Shown: positions 34,393 through 43,482 of the stretch, one piece after another
Layout of the letters: every line of letters starts with the position of its first letter
Numbering within the stretch: the first letter of the stretch is position 1
Source: Rhodothermales bacterium
GTDB lineage: Bacteria; Bacteroidota; Rhodothermia; Rhodothermales; Bin80
Reading direction: 5' to 3'
Assembly (NCBI GenBank): GCA_951812585.1
Contig: OX638318.1
Location: 2,602,380-2,666,379, forward strand
DNA: 64,000 bases
Translations under genes and position numbers: made by a program
The notes under the pieces: generated by a model
The model's database searches: none
The model's input: the letters and a program-made list of their open reading frames with translations, nothing else
What the model was told of the DNA's origin: nothing

Positions 34393-36735
34393 ATGCCACC
34401 AGAGCGAACGATACCACTGCACGAAACGGCTCAGTCGCGGTATCTCAACTACGCACTTTCGGTTATCACAAGCAGGGCTTTGCCCGACATAAGGGACGGG
34501 CTGAAGCCCGTTCAGCGGCGGATTCTATACACCATGTTTGCGAGCCTGCGCCTGTACCCTGACGCGCGGTATCGCAAGAGCGCCACCATCGTGGGCGACG
34601 CCATGGGCAAGTACCATCCGCATGGGGATGTCGCCATCTATGATGCGATGGCCCGCATGGCGCAGCACTTTTCGCTGCGCGATCCACTGATCGATGGTCA
34701 TGGCAACTTCGGATCAGTGGATGGGGACCGGGCGGCAGCGATGCGCTATACCGAAGCCAGGCTGCGCCCGCTGGCGATGGAGATGCTGACGGAGCTGCGG
34801 CTCGCTACCGTACCGTTCCGGCCGAATTTTGACGGCACGCTTTCGGAGCCGGTGGTCCTGCCGTCGAAGGTGCCCAACCTCCTGGTCAACGGTGCTACGG
34901 GGATTGCCGTCGGCATGGCGACCAGCATTCCGCCGCACAACCTCGGTGAGGTAGTGAGCGCGGCCATCTACCTGGTGGACGGCATGCTCCGGGCAGAATC
35001 TGGCCAGTGGCCGAATGTCAGAACCCGGACGCTTGTTCAGCGCTTTATCCAAGGCCCGGACTTCCCTACGGGAGGGCGTATCCTGAACACGCAAAAGGAA
35101 CTGGTGGCGATCTATGAAAAGGGTAAAGGCGCCATTCACTTGCGCGGCGAATTCGAAAAGAAGCGCACAGGGCACATCATCATCACCTCCATTCCGTATG
35201 CCATCAACAAGAGCGATCTGGTAGAGAAGATTGCGGAGCTCATTACGAGGGAGAAGGTCCCGCAGGTTACGGACATCCGCGACGAATCAACAGACGATGT
35301 GCGCATTGTCCTGGAACTTCAGCGGGGGGCCAATGCGGAAGCTGCGCTTGGATTCCTGTTCAAGCATACGGTGCTGCGCACGCGCTTCCATGTGAATCTC
35401 CGGGCGCTCTTGCCGACTGCGAACGAGCAGGTCTGCGCGCCGTCGAAGTTCAATCTGCGCGAGGCGCTGCAGCAGTTTCTGGAGTTCAGGCTGGATGTCG
35501 TTACGCGCAGGCTTGGTCATGAGCTGGAGCAGCTCGAAAAGCGGATACACATTCTGGAGGGCTTCGAAAAGATCTTTGATGCCTTGGATGAAGCCATCAA
35601 GATTATTCGCGCCTCGCGCGATCGGCAGGACGCGGGGCAGCGCCTACGACACCGGTTTACGCTTACAGAGATTCAGAGCGGTGCCATCCTGGATACGCGG
35701 CTCTACAAGCTGTCGCAGGTGGAGATTGAGGCCATTGAGGCAGAACTAAAGGAAAAACGCGCACGGGTAGCGGAAATCCAAGCCCTGCTTCGCGACGAGC
35801 GTGCCCGTTGGCGGCTCGTGCGCGGGGAACTCCAGGAAATCAAGGCCCGGTATGCCACACCCCGCCGCACGATCATCGGAGGCCCCGACGGAGAAGCCTA
35901 CGCCTATTCAGACGAGGAATTCATTGTCGACGAGCGCACCATCATCGTGGTGACGCGCGACGGATGGGTGAAGCGGCAGCGGTCGTACACCAATGTTTCA
36001 AGCATTCGGATCCGCGAAGGGGATCAGCTTGGGTGGATCCTGCCGGGACGAACGCGGAGCACAGTGACCTTCTGGACCAACTTCGGGCGGGCCTACACCA
36101 CGCGTGTGAACAAGGTGCCGATGTCCAGCGGATACGGTATTCCGTTGCAGAAGCTCTTCGACTTCAGCGACAAGGAGCGCGTCGCAGGAGTGATCTCCAA
36201 CGACGCCAGCGCGCTGCCTAAGGTAACGATCCCAGGGGCGTTGCGCGCATCTGGGCGCACGGCTGCCGGATCCGCGCCGATGGGTTATGTGGTGGCGTTC
36301 TCAAGAAACGGATTCTGCATTCGACTCGGATTGGAAGCCTTTGCAGAGATCTCCACGAAGGTGGGCCGCTACTATATGCGCCTTCAGGAAGGCGACACTG
36401 TATTGGGGGCTTGGCCGGTGGGCGGCAGCGAATTTGCATGCCTGGCATCGCACAAGGGGCGCGGCCTTGCCTTTGGAGTCACGGACATACCGTTGCGCAA
36501 GGGTGCCAGCAAAGGTGTAATCTCTATGAAGCTGGACAAGGGCGACTATGTGCTCGGCGTAGCAGTGACTACGAAGAAGCGGCAGGGTCTCATCGTTCAG
36601 ACCCAGCGCGGACGCCAAGAGGTTGTGCGGGCGACCAATTCGTTCCGTGCCCGTCGTGGCCACGTAGGACGCGCGATAATCAAGCGGGGGAGACTGGCCC
36701 AGGTTGTAGAGGAGTCCCTGGAGCAGCGCATCTAA
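34393..36735 (+). CDS. parC: DNA topoisomerase IV subunit A (780 aa)
   Basis: Breaks and rejoins DNA strands in decatenation. The N-terminus has [20 protein letters not shown] and [13 protein letters not shown], the QRDGL-equivalent and gate residues. The active-site tyrosine is in [27 protein letters not shown] is typical of the type IIA A subunit. The C-terminal region has several blades of the beta-pinwheel (about residues 500-770). In Bacteroidota the non-gyrase A subunit has this length. parE follows 11 nt downstream. Confidence 0.93.
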   Translation: MPPERTIPLHETAQSRYLNYALSVITSRALPDIRDGLKPVQRRILYTMFASLRLYPDARYRKSATIVGDAMGKYHPHGDVAIYDAMARMAQHFSLRDPLIDGHGNFGSVDGDRAAAMRYTEARLRPLAMEMLTELRLATVPFRPNFDGTLSEPVVLPSKVPNLLVNGATGIAVGMATSIPPHNLGEVVSAAIYLVDGMLRAESGQWPNVRTRTLVQRFIQGPDFPTGGRILNTQKELVAIYEKGKGAIHLRGEFEKKRTGHIIITSIPYAINKSDLVEKIAELITREKVPQVTDIRDESTDDVRIVLELQRGANAEAALGFLFKHTVLRTRFHVNLRALLPTANEQVCAPSKFNLREALQQFLEFRLDVVTRRLGHELEQLEKRIHILEGFEKIFDALDEAIKIIRASRDRQDAGQRLRHRFTLTEIQSGAILDTRLYKLSQVEIEAIEAELKEKRARVAEIQALLRDERARWRLVRGELQEIKARYATPRRTIIGGPDGEAYAYSDEEFIVDERTIIVVTRDGWVKRQRSYTNVSSIRIREGDQLGWILPGRTRSTVTFWTNFGRAYTTRVNKVPMSSGYGIPLQKLFDFSDKERVAGVISNDASALPKVTIPGALRASGRTAAGSAPMGYVVAFSRNGFCIRLGLEAFAEISTKVGRYYMRLQEGDTVLGAWPVGGSEFACLASHKGRGLAFGVTDIPLRKGASKGVISMKLDKGDYVLGVAVTTKKRQGLIVQTQRGRQEVVRATNSFRARRGHVGRAIIKRGRLAQVVEESLEQRI

Positions 36736-36746
36736 AACGCAACGGT

Positions 36747-38678
36747 TTGGCCAATACGTACACGGGCAAAGACATTCAGGTGCTGGAGGGCCTTGCACCC
36801 GTACGTAAGCGCCCCGGCATGTATATCGGCGGCACGGGCAAGCCTGGGCTTCACCACCTGCTTTGGGAACTGGTGGACAACAGCGTGGACGAGGCTACGA
36901 ACGGGTATGCCTCCCGCATTGAAGTGACGCTGCACAGAGACGGCTCGAGCGTGACGGTTTCCGACGACGGGCGCGGCATTCCTGTAGACAATCATCCCAC
37001 AAAGAAGGTGCCGGCGCTGCAGGTCATCCTGACTACGCTGCACTCAGGCGGCAAGTTTGATGCCAAGCAGTATAGAACCTCAGGTGGTTTGCACGGTGTG
37101 GGAGCGTCGGTCGTCAATGCGCTCTCGGAGCGCCTCGTAGCGACTGTAAAGCGCGGCGGCAAGGCCTATGAGCAGTGTTATGAGCGCGGCAAGCCGCTGG
37201 GCAAGCTCCGTGTGGTCAGTCGGGACATTCGGGGCAAGGGCACGACAATATTCTTCAAGCCCGACCCGCAGATCTTCGATTCGGTTGCCTTTGATGCCAC
37301 CTGGATTGCGGAGCAGCTGGAGATCAAGACCTATCTCAACCGCAACCTGCGCATAATCTTTTCCGACCAGGTCAGCGGCAAACGCCACGAGTATGTTCAT
37401 GAAGGCGGCGTAGTCGAATACCTGGCGCATCTGGTGAAGGCCGCCCGAGCCCAGACCGTCCACGAGGAGATCTTCAGCGTCATTCAGGATGAGCTTGAAG
37501 ACGACACCCGTCTCGAGATCGCGCTGCAGTGGACTGAGGCGCCGACTGAAACCATCAAGTCGTTTGTCAATGGCATTCCCACACATAGCGGCGGCACCCA
37601 TGAGCAGGGCTTCCGCGATGCCGTGCGCATTGCCGTGCGCGCATTCATGGAGACGCATGATCTCATGCCGCGCAATCTGAGCGTCACGAGCGACGACATG
37701 CGCGAAGGTGTGGTGGCGGTGGTCAACATGTTCATGGTGGATCCGCAGTTTCAGGGTCAGACCAAGGAGAAGCTGAACAATACATCCGCCCGTTCGCTGG
37801 TGTCTGGTGCGGTTCGGCAGGCGCTGGAACAGTTTCTGAATGCACATCCGACGGCGAGCGCCGCGGTCGCTGCACGCATTATACAGTCGGCGAAGGCGCG
37901 CCAGGCCAGCCGATCAGCCGCGATCGCGGTGCGGAAGCAATCCAAAGCACGGAAGCGGCTCAATCTTCCGGGCAAGCTGGCTGACTGCTCGTCAACGGAA
38001 CCCGTCGAGGGAGAGCTCTTTATTGTCGAGGGAGATTCCGCGGGTGGTTCGGCAAAGCAGGGGCGCGACCGCAGATTTCAGGCGGTCTTGCCGCTGCGCG
38101 GGAAGGTGCTCAACGCGGAGCAGGCTTCCATGAAGCGTGTCCTCGCTAATAATGAGCTTTCCAATGTGACGCAGGCGCTGGGCTGCGGACTCGGGGAGCA
38201 ACTGGACTTGGACCGGTTGCGTTACCACAAGGTTATCCTCCTGATGGATGCAGACTCTGATGGCCACCACATCGCCACACTGCTGCTCACCTTCCTGTAT
38301 CGGCACATGCGCCCGCTGATTGAAGCGGGGCATGTCTACATTGCGGAGCCGCCCCTCTATCGCCTGGACGCCGGCAAAAAGACCTATTGGGCCCTGGATG
38401 ATGCCGACAGGGCGCGCATCACGCGCCGACTGAGGCGAAAGCGTCCCAACATCAAGATTGAGGTACAGCGCTTCAAGGGACTGGGCGAGATGATGCCTGC
38501 GACGCTGAAGGAGACAACGCTGGATCCCAAACGCCGCCGCCTGGTGCGCGTGGTCATACCAGAGACGGAGCGATCCGCTACGGACAAGACCATAGCGGAC
38601 CTCATGGGTCGAGACGCCTCCGTCCGTTACAACCTCATCATGCAGAATGCCGCAACAGTAGAGGACCTGGATGTCTAG
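36747..38678 (+). CDS. parE: DNA topoisomerase IV subunit B (643 aa)
   Basis: ATPase and TOPRIM subunit partner of ParC. The GHKL ATPase features are LVDNSVDEATNGY, VSDDGRGIPVDNH and SGGLHGVGASVVNALS. The TOPRIM part has EGELFIVEGDSAGGSAKQGR with the metal-binding acidic residues, PLRGKVLNAEQA and ILLMDADSDGHHI. The only reasonable start is TTG 36747; no ATG occurs between the parC stop and the conserved DIQVLEGLAPVRKRPGMYIG. The stop overlaps the 3' end of the convergent EamA gene. Confidence 0.93.
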   Translation: MANTYTGKDIQVLEGLAPVRKRPGMYIGGTGKPGLHHLLWELVDNSVDEATNGYASRIEVTLHRDGSSVTVSDDGRGIPVDNHPTKKVPALQVILTTLHSGGKFDAKQYRTSGGLHGVGASVVNALSERLVATVKRGGKAYEQCYERGKPLGKLRVVSRDIRGKGTTIFFKPDPQIFDSVAFDATWIAEQLEIKTYLNRNLRIIFSDQVSGKRHEYVHEGGVVEYLAHLVKAARAQTVHEEIFSVIQDELEDDTRLEIALQWTEAPTETIKSFVNGIPTHSGGTHEQGFRDAVRIAVRAFMETHDLMPRNLSVTSDDMREGVVAVVNMFMVDPQFQGQTKEKLNNTSARSLVSGAVRQALEQFLNAHPTASAAVAARIIQSAKARQASRSAAIAVRKQSKARKRLNLPGKLADCSSTEPVEGELFIVEGDSAGGSAKQGRDRRFQAVLPLRGKVLNAEQASMKRVLANNELSNVTQALGCGLGEQLDLDRLRYHKVILLMDADSDGHHIATLLLTFLYRHMRPLIEAGHVYIAEPPLYRLDAGKKTYWALDDADRARITRRLRRKRPNIKIEVQRFKGLGEMMPATLKETTLDPKRRRLVRVVIPETERSATDKTIADLMGRDASVRYNLIMQNAATVEDLDV

Positions 38679-39622
38679 GGGGCGCTTGGCCCTTGAGATG
38701 CGGCCAGGTTGCCTGGGCGGCTTTCAATGCGCAACAGCGTCTTGATGCTGCCGGTCGCCACGATGGTGCCAGCGATGACAAGCAGCGCGCCGAGGATGCA
38801 GAGCACATTGGGGATTTCGCTCAGAAACATGAATCCCCACAGTGCGGCGAACAGGATCTGAAGGTAGCTTACGGACATGGCCCGCGCGGTTTTTTCCAGG
38901 TTGAGGCTTCTGGTGAGGTAAATTTGTGCTATCTGCGTGAAGACGCCGATGCCGATGAGCAGCATCCATTCCGCTGGCGTGGGGAGAAGAAATTCGCGCG
39001 AAACAAGCGGAGCGCAGGCAATGACCGAAACCAGCGGGAAGTAGAACACGACGACCAGGTGGTGGTCGCTATGTCGCAGTTTCCGTACGGTAACATAGGC
39101 GCAGCCGCCGAGTATGGCACCGAGGAGCCCGACCGCGATGGCGACAAGATCGTGTCCATGCGCGGCGTCGCCAAAGAGAAATGTCGGCTGTGCCACCAGG
39201 GCCACACCCACCAGGCTGATCACAAAGCCAACGGTTTCGGCCGTGCGTAGTCGTTCGCGGAGAAAGATCGCGGCCAGCACAGCGGAAAAAGCCGGCGACA
39301 TATAGAAGAGCACGGTCGCTTCGGCCAGCGGCAGGCGCACTAGGGCCCAGAAGAAGCAGAGCAGCGCACCGCACCCCAACAGGCCGCGGAGGACCAGAAG
39401 CCGTTTTGCATTGCCCCACAGCGCGACCTTCGCGGCCCGGATCATCCAGTATCCCATGGCAACGCCGACGATGCTGCGCGCCATCACCAGCTCCGATGCA
39501 GGCAGGCGCGCCCCGGCAAACTTCACCAGCAGCGTCATCACACTGAAGAAGAAGGCGGCTAGCGCCATCAGCCTCAGGCCCTGCGGGACAGCACGCAAAC
39601 GGCTTGGCAAAAGAGCATTCAT
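38675..39622 (-). CDS. EamA-family (DMT) membrane transporter (315 aa)
   Basis: Ten predicted membrane spans in two EamA halves of about 130 residues (for example LMALAAFFFSVMTLLVKFAG at the start and AMSVSYLQILFAALWGFMFL in the second half). Such permeases export metabolites or drugs; the substrate is not predictable. It is on the minus strand, tail to tail with parE, and 233 nt separate its start from the convergent side of moxR. Confidence 0.92.
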   Translation of the reverse strand: MNALLPSRLRAVPQGLRLMALAAFFFSVMTLLVKFAGARLPASELVMARSIVGVAMGYWMIRAAKVALWGNAKRLLVLRGLLGCGALLCFFWALVRLPLAEATVLFYMSPAFSAVLAAIFLRERLRTAETVGFVISLVGVALVAQPTFLFGDAAHGHDLVAIAVGLLGAILGGCAYVTVRKLRHSDHHLVVVFYFPLVSVIACAPLVSREFLLPTPAEWMLLIGIGVFTQIAQIYLTRSLNLEKTARAMSVSYLQILFAALWGFMFLSEIPNVLCILGALLVIAGTIVATGSIKTLLRIESRPGNLAASQGPSAP

Positions 39623-39855
39623 CGGTGGGCGCCGCTTCAGGTCCGAGGGTGCGCATCAGGCTCCAGGGTGCGCGCAAATGGTGGTATGCCGCAATCCGCA
39701 AAGAAGTCTTTATGCGTACGATCTATCTGCGAAAGGATGCGGCGCTTCCGTGCATATCCCGGGAATAAAGTGCTCCTGTTCCCGCGCGCGACCGGTGTGG
39801 GCACTAATGCATGCACGCGCCAGAAAGCGGCGATTCCTTCCAGCATCAGGCGGGG

Positions 39856-40848
39856 TCAGACGCTGGATTCCATAAGCCTCTTTATAAGATCGACGCGGGT
39901 GACCTCGTCGGCCTCGGCATTAAAGTTTGGAATAATCCGATGGCGCAGGACGGGGATAGCCATCGCACGCACATCGCTGATGAGAGGCGTGAGACGACCA
40001 TCCAGGGCGGCACGCGCCTTGGCTCCCAGGATGAGGTACTGCGAAGCGCGCGGTCCCGCGCCGTAGGACACATAGTTGTTGACGAATGCCGGGGCCGCAT
40101 CGCTGCCTGGGCGCGTCTTTGCCACCAGCGACACCGCGTACGCAATCACATTATCGGCCACGGGAATCTGCCGAACCAGCGACTGGAAGGCCAATAGCTC
40201 CTCCCGACTCATCACGGGATCCACCGTCCCTACCAGGGGGCTGGTCGTGGTTCGCACAATTTCAACTTCCTCCTCATACGTTGGATAGTCCAGCCACAAG
40301 TTGAGCATGAAGCGATCCAGCTGGGCCTCCGGCAGGGGATAGGTGCCTTCCTGCTCAATGGGATTCTGGGTGGCGAGTACGAAGAAGGGTTCTTCAAGAA
40401 TGAACGTCTGTCCAGCCGCCGTAACGTGGTGCTCCTGCATGGCTTCCAGCAGGGCCGCCTGTGTTTTGGGCGGCGTGCGGTTAATTTCGTCGGCCAGGAT
40501 GATGTTGGCAAAGACAGGACCATGGACAAAGCGAAAGCTTCTTCTGCCTGTCGCGTGGTCTTCTTCGATGATGTCGGTTCCAGTGATGTCGCTGGGCATC
40601 AGATCCGGCGTGAACTGGATGCGGCTGAAGTTCAGCGCGAGCGCCTCGGACAACGTCTGGATCAGGAGCGTCTTGGCAAGCCCAGGCACCCCGACGAGGA
40701 GCACATGCCCCTGTGCCAGAAGGCACACCAGGACCTGCGTGATGATTTCATCCTGGCCGATAATGACCTTGGCAATCTCTTTACGCAAACGCGCCTGCGC
40801 GTCGACCAGCGCGTGTACGACAGTCGGATCAGCTTCAGGAAGTGGCAT
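39856..40848 (-). CDS. MoxR-type AAA+ ATPase (330 aa)
   Basis: AAA+ chaperone-like ATPase of the MoxR/RavA group. Walker A is GVPGLAKT, Walker B and neighbours are ILADEINRTPPKTQAALLEA, and sensor 1 is VLATQNPIEQEGTYPLPEAQ, followed by the LDRFMLNLWLDYP arginine-finger region. MoxR proteins usually help mature metal-dependent enzymes or BatA/B-type complexes; no von Willebrand A-domain partner is visible here. It lies downstream of the three foldase genes on the same strand. Confidence 0.93.
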   Translation of the reverse strand: MPLPEADPTVVHALVDAQARLRKEIAKVIIGQDEIITQVLVCLLAQGHVLLVGVPGLAKTLLIQTLSEALALNFSRIQFTPDLMPSDITGTDIIEEDHATGRRSFRFVHGPVFANIILADEINRTPPKTQAALLEAMQEHHVTAAGQTFILEEPFFVLATQNPIEQEGTYPLPEAQLDRFMLNLWLDYPTYEEEVEIVRTTTSPLVGTVDPVMSREELLAFQSLVRQIPVADNVIAYAVSLVAKTRPGSDAAPAFVNNYVSYGAGPRASQYLILGAKARAALDGRLTPLISDVRAMAIPVLRHRIIPNFNAEADEVTRVDLIKRLMESSV

Positions 40849-41205
40849 AAGTCCGTAACCTAATAATCGCCTGGCAAGGCTGTCTTGGTGAATGGCATGC
40901 CCGCCGCCCAGTGGGCGAGCCTGCGTACTGGGATTCCGCTCTCGATTCGGGCGTTGCGCCGAGCCGCTTCCTGGAGCTCAACGTGATTGCGCAGGCTGTG
41001 GCCAAAACCGCACTTTCTTTGTCTCGGGCACGCGGCGCTGAAGTCTGCACCGCACAAGATGGAAATGTTGTGCCAGGAATACTACTAGCCAGCGCGCCAC
41101 GCCTTAAGGCGGCTCGCCCTCCCCAATGTGCTGCTGCCATGCCCGTCAGGCTTGACACGGACCATGAATCAACAGCAGAATCATCACTTGGCGGAGCCGC
41201 ATACG
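40849..41205 (-). other. 357-nt gap between the SurA-like gene and moxR
   Basis: No recognised gene. On the minus strand a frame ending at 40860, 11 nt before the moxR start, is coding-like (see next entry). Otherwise I see nothing. Confidence 0.3.
40860..41057 (-). CDS. Uncertain small ORF or gene remnant just upstream of moxR (65 aa)
   Basis: A TTG-started frame whose C-terminal half (ELQEAARRNARIESGIPVRR, LAHWAAGMPFTKTALPGDY) reads like ordinary protein and whose stop lies 11 nt before moxR. The N-terminal half is less convincing and the frame is closed by a stop a short way upstream. It could be a small gene coupled to moxR or the tail of a decayed gene. Confidence 0.25.
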   Translation of the reverse strand: MCGADFSAACPRQRKCGFGHSLRNHVELQEAARRNARIESGIPVRRLAHWAAGMPFTKTALPGDY

Positions 41206-42555
41206 TCAGTTACGTGCACTATGCTGCGCCGAATCCAGAAGCTGCCGTCCTTTGCCGCGCGTCTCCACATAGACCTCCTCGCGCAGCATGTCCAGCCATT
41301 CGCGCATCTCCGAATTCCGCTTGGCATCTAGCGCAAGCTGCTCTATACGGGCATAATCCGTTTCTATGTCCACGCGATGCTCCGGAATCAGGCGCTGCAG
41401 CTGCACGATGTGATAGGCCAGCGAACCATCCTGCAGCGTAACCGGTCCAGGCAGGCTGATCTCTCCAATCTCAAGCGTGTCAGCCAGCGCTTGCCACTCC
41501 TCGCCCATGGCTTCCAGAAAGAGGTCCCGCTCTCCAGTCTGCGGATCAATGACGCGTCCGCCAATCTCCGCCGTTGTCTCCTCCTCGGAATGCCTGCGCG
41601 CCAACAGCTCAAACGGCACCGATGACGCGAGCAAAGAGTCGCGGAGACTGGTGAGCAGCGCGATGGCTTCGGTAGGATCCGCTCGGCTCTTGTCAATGTT
41701 AATCAGGATGTGGCTGAAATCCAGCTGATCGCCAACGCGCGAGTTGACGCGCAGAATGTGGTAGCCGAACGGAGAGTTGAAGGGCTGGCTGAGTTCACCC
41801 GGCGTGGCGCGTGAAGCCACCGCTGCGAATTCGGGCACCAGATTGCCCAGCTGCATCTCCTCGTAGCGCCCGCCATTGGCGGCGGAGCCTACATCCTCGG
41901 AAAACCGCCGCGCCATGTCCTCGAGGGTACTGCGCCCGGCTACAATGCTGTCGCGGATGGCCGAAACGATTTCGAATGCTTCCTCCTTTGCCGACTCGGG
42001 AATGGCCGGATACCTTACAATATGCGATGTGCGGATCATGGTGGGCAGCGTAGGCAGTGAGTCGGTCGGAAACTGCGAAAACCACTCCCGCACCTCTGTG
42101 GGCGTAACCTTGATCGTCTGCAGCTTCGTATTCTGGAACTGATCCGCCATCAGTCGCTCCCGGAACTTTTCGCGCAGGCTTGCCCGAATCTCCGGCACAC
42201 TCTGCCCATAGATCTCTTCCAGGCGTACCGTGCCGCCGACCTGCTGCGTAAGGGTGGAGATGCGCTGGTCAAGGGATTGGTTGACCTGATCGTCGGTCAC
42301 ATTGATGTTCGTGTCCCGCCGGGCGTGCTCGGTGAGGACTCCTTGATCAATAAGCTGATTAAGCGACTGCGCCCAAAGCTCATCGGAGTATTGCAGCTGC
42401 TGCTGCTGCATGATTCCCAGCAGCAAGGCGTCCACATCCGAACGCAGAATGATGTCATCGGCCACCACAGCAACGATCTCGTCAATGACATGCTCCTGCG
42501 CCTGGGCCAGCCAAGCCCAAGGCAATAGCGCCAGTATCAGGAAAAATCGCCGCAT
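41206..42555 (-). CDS. SurA-like periplasmic peptidyl-prolyl isomerase (449 aa)
   Basis: Foldase assisting outer-membrane proteins. The signal peptide MRRFFLILALLPWAWLAQA is followed by the SurA N-terminal helical region (IDEIVAVVADDIILRSDVDA) and two parvulin regions. The first parvulin is IRTSHIVRYPAIPESAKEEA with the YEEMQLGNLVPEFAAVA stretch; the second is LDFSHILINIDKSRADPTEA. Start ATG 42555 is chosen because it gives the signal peptide at the very N-terminus. It is the third of three successive PpiC-type genes. Confidence 0.92.
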   Translation of the reverse strand: MRRFFLILALLPWAWLAQAQEHVIDEIVAVVADDIILRSDVDALLLGIMQQQQLQYSDELWAQSLNQLIDQGVLTEHARRDTNINVTDDQVNQSLDQRISTLTQQVGGTVRLEEIYGQSVPEIRASLREKFRERLMADQFQNTKLQTIKVTPTEVREWFSQFPTDSLPTLPTMIRTSHIVRYPAIPESAKEEAFEIVSAIRDSIVAGRSTLEDMARRFSEDVGSAANGGRYEEMQLGNLVPEFAAVASRATPGELSQPFNSPFGYHILRVNSRVGDQLDFSHILINIDKSRADPTEAIALLTSLRDSLLASSVPFELLARRHSEEETTAEIGGRVIDPQTGERDLFLEAMGEEWQALADTLEIGEISLPGPVTLQDGSLAYHIVQLQRLIPEHRVDIETDYARIEQLALDAKRNSEMREWLDMLREEVYVETRGKGRQLLDSAQHSARN

Positions 42556-42632
42556 GGAGAAAGCAGAGGCAAAGAAAAAACGGACCGCGGCTTCGCAAGC
42601 TTTGAGCGCCCAGTCACGCCGTGGACATAGCA

Positions 42633-43475
42633 TCAACGCTTAAGTACAAGCATATCGCGTGCGAGTGCCTCTGTCCGGAGCCGTTGTACCATCTGTTCAT
42701 AGCGCTGTTTCCTGTGTTGTATCGCGCTGTGTATGCGTACCTGGTCTTCAATCCAGGCCAATTCCGGCACCGTGCCGGCAGGCACGCGGTCGACGATCTG
42801 CAGATAGAAGTGCAGGCTATCAACTGAGTATACCCGGCCAGCAGAAGCGGGCGCAAGCGACAACATGTGCTGTCGCACCGCGGGCTGACCGGCAAAGAGC
42901 CGACTTTCAGGCCAATAGTTGGAGGCCATCGAAAGCGAAAGCGAAGGGTCAAGGGCATGGGCCAGCGCCAGGCTGTCAAACAGTTGCGCGGCTTCGTTGC
43001 CCTCTCTGCCGCGCATCTCTTGCATTACCGCCAGCGCCGTGTCCCTCTGGTGCGAATCGATGTAGCGTACGAGGACAAAGGGCTCCAGGATGCGAAGGCG
43101 CTCTTTGTACGTTTCGTAGTACGCGCTCAGGTCGGCTTCGGTAATGCTATTTGTCGTTTCTTCGTAAAGCAATGTCACCAAAGCGTCGATAAGCACGGCG
43201 CGCTTCGCGTCCTCGAGTTGCTGCTTGACGAGCGCTTCAGACGCCAGGTTCTGGCGGATTGCCTCCTGGTAAAGCAGCTCCTTTTCGACCCACTGCTCAA
43301 TGATCTGGGACTTGGCGCCGGCGGAATCGACCCCGCCATAAAAGCCGCCCAACGCTGCCGCAACATCATCGGGCGTCAGAAACGCATTGCCGACGCGCGC
43401 CACATAATCCAGGGTATCGTCCTGCCCACGGCATGCCGCACAAAGCAGGACCACCAGGATGACCGTGCAACGCAT
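42633..43475 (-). CDS. PpiC/SurA-related lipoprotein foldase (280 aa)
   Basis: Lipoprotein with signal MRCTVILVVLLCAAC, cysteine 15 as anchor. The body matches the SurA N-terminal chaperone region (VARVGNAFLTPDDVAAAL and WVEKELLYQEAIRQNL) and the family helices, but no clear parvulin active-site block is visible. It may be a chaperone without isomerase activity. Placed between the two parvulin-containing genes, it starts only a few bases after the upstream one ends. Confidence 0.82.
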   Translation of the reverse strand: MRCTVILVVLLCAACRGQDDTLDYVARVGNAFLTPDDVAAALGGFYGGVDSAGAKSQIIEQWVEKELLYQEAIRQNLASEALVKQQLEDAKRAVLIDALVTLLYEETTNSITEADLSAYYETYKERLRILEPFVLVRYIDSHQRDTALAVMQEMRGREGNEAAQLFDSLALAHALDPSLSLSMASNYWPESRLFAGQPAVRQHMLSLAPASAGRVYSVDSLHFYLQIVDRVPAGTVPELAWIEDQVRIHSAIQHRKQRYEQMVQRLRTEALARDMLVLKR

Positions 43476-43482
43476 GTGGCGG

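Noticed and set aside
36411-36746. Upstream in-frame extension of parE into parC
   Set aside because: The extension is antagonistic to the strong parC frame and lacks family features; TTG 36747 is the best start.
40911-41441. Plus-strand open frame of 176 aa between moxR and the SurA-like gene
   Set aside because: It overlaps the 3' end of the SurA-like gene on the other strand and has no family pattern or ribosome site.
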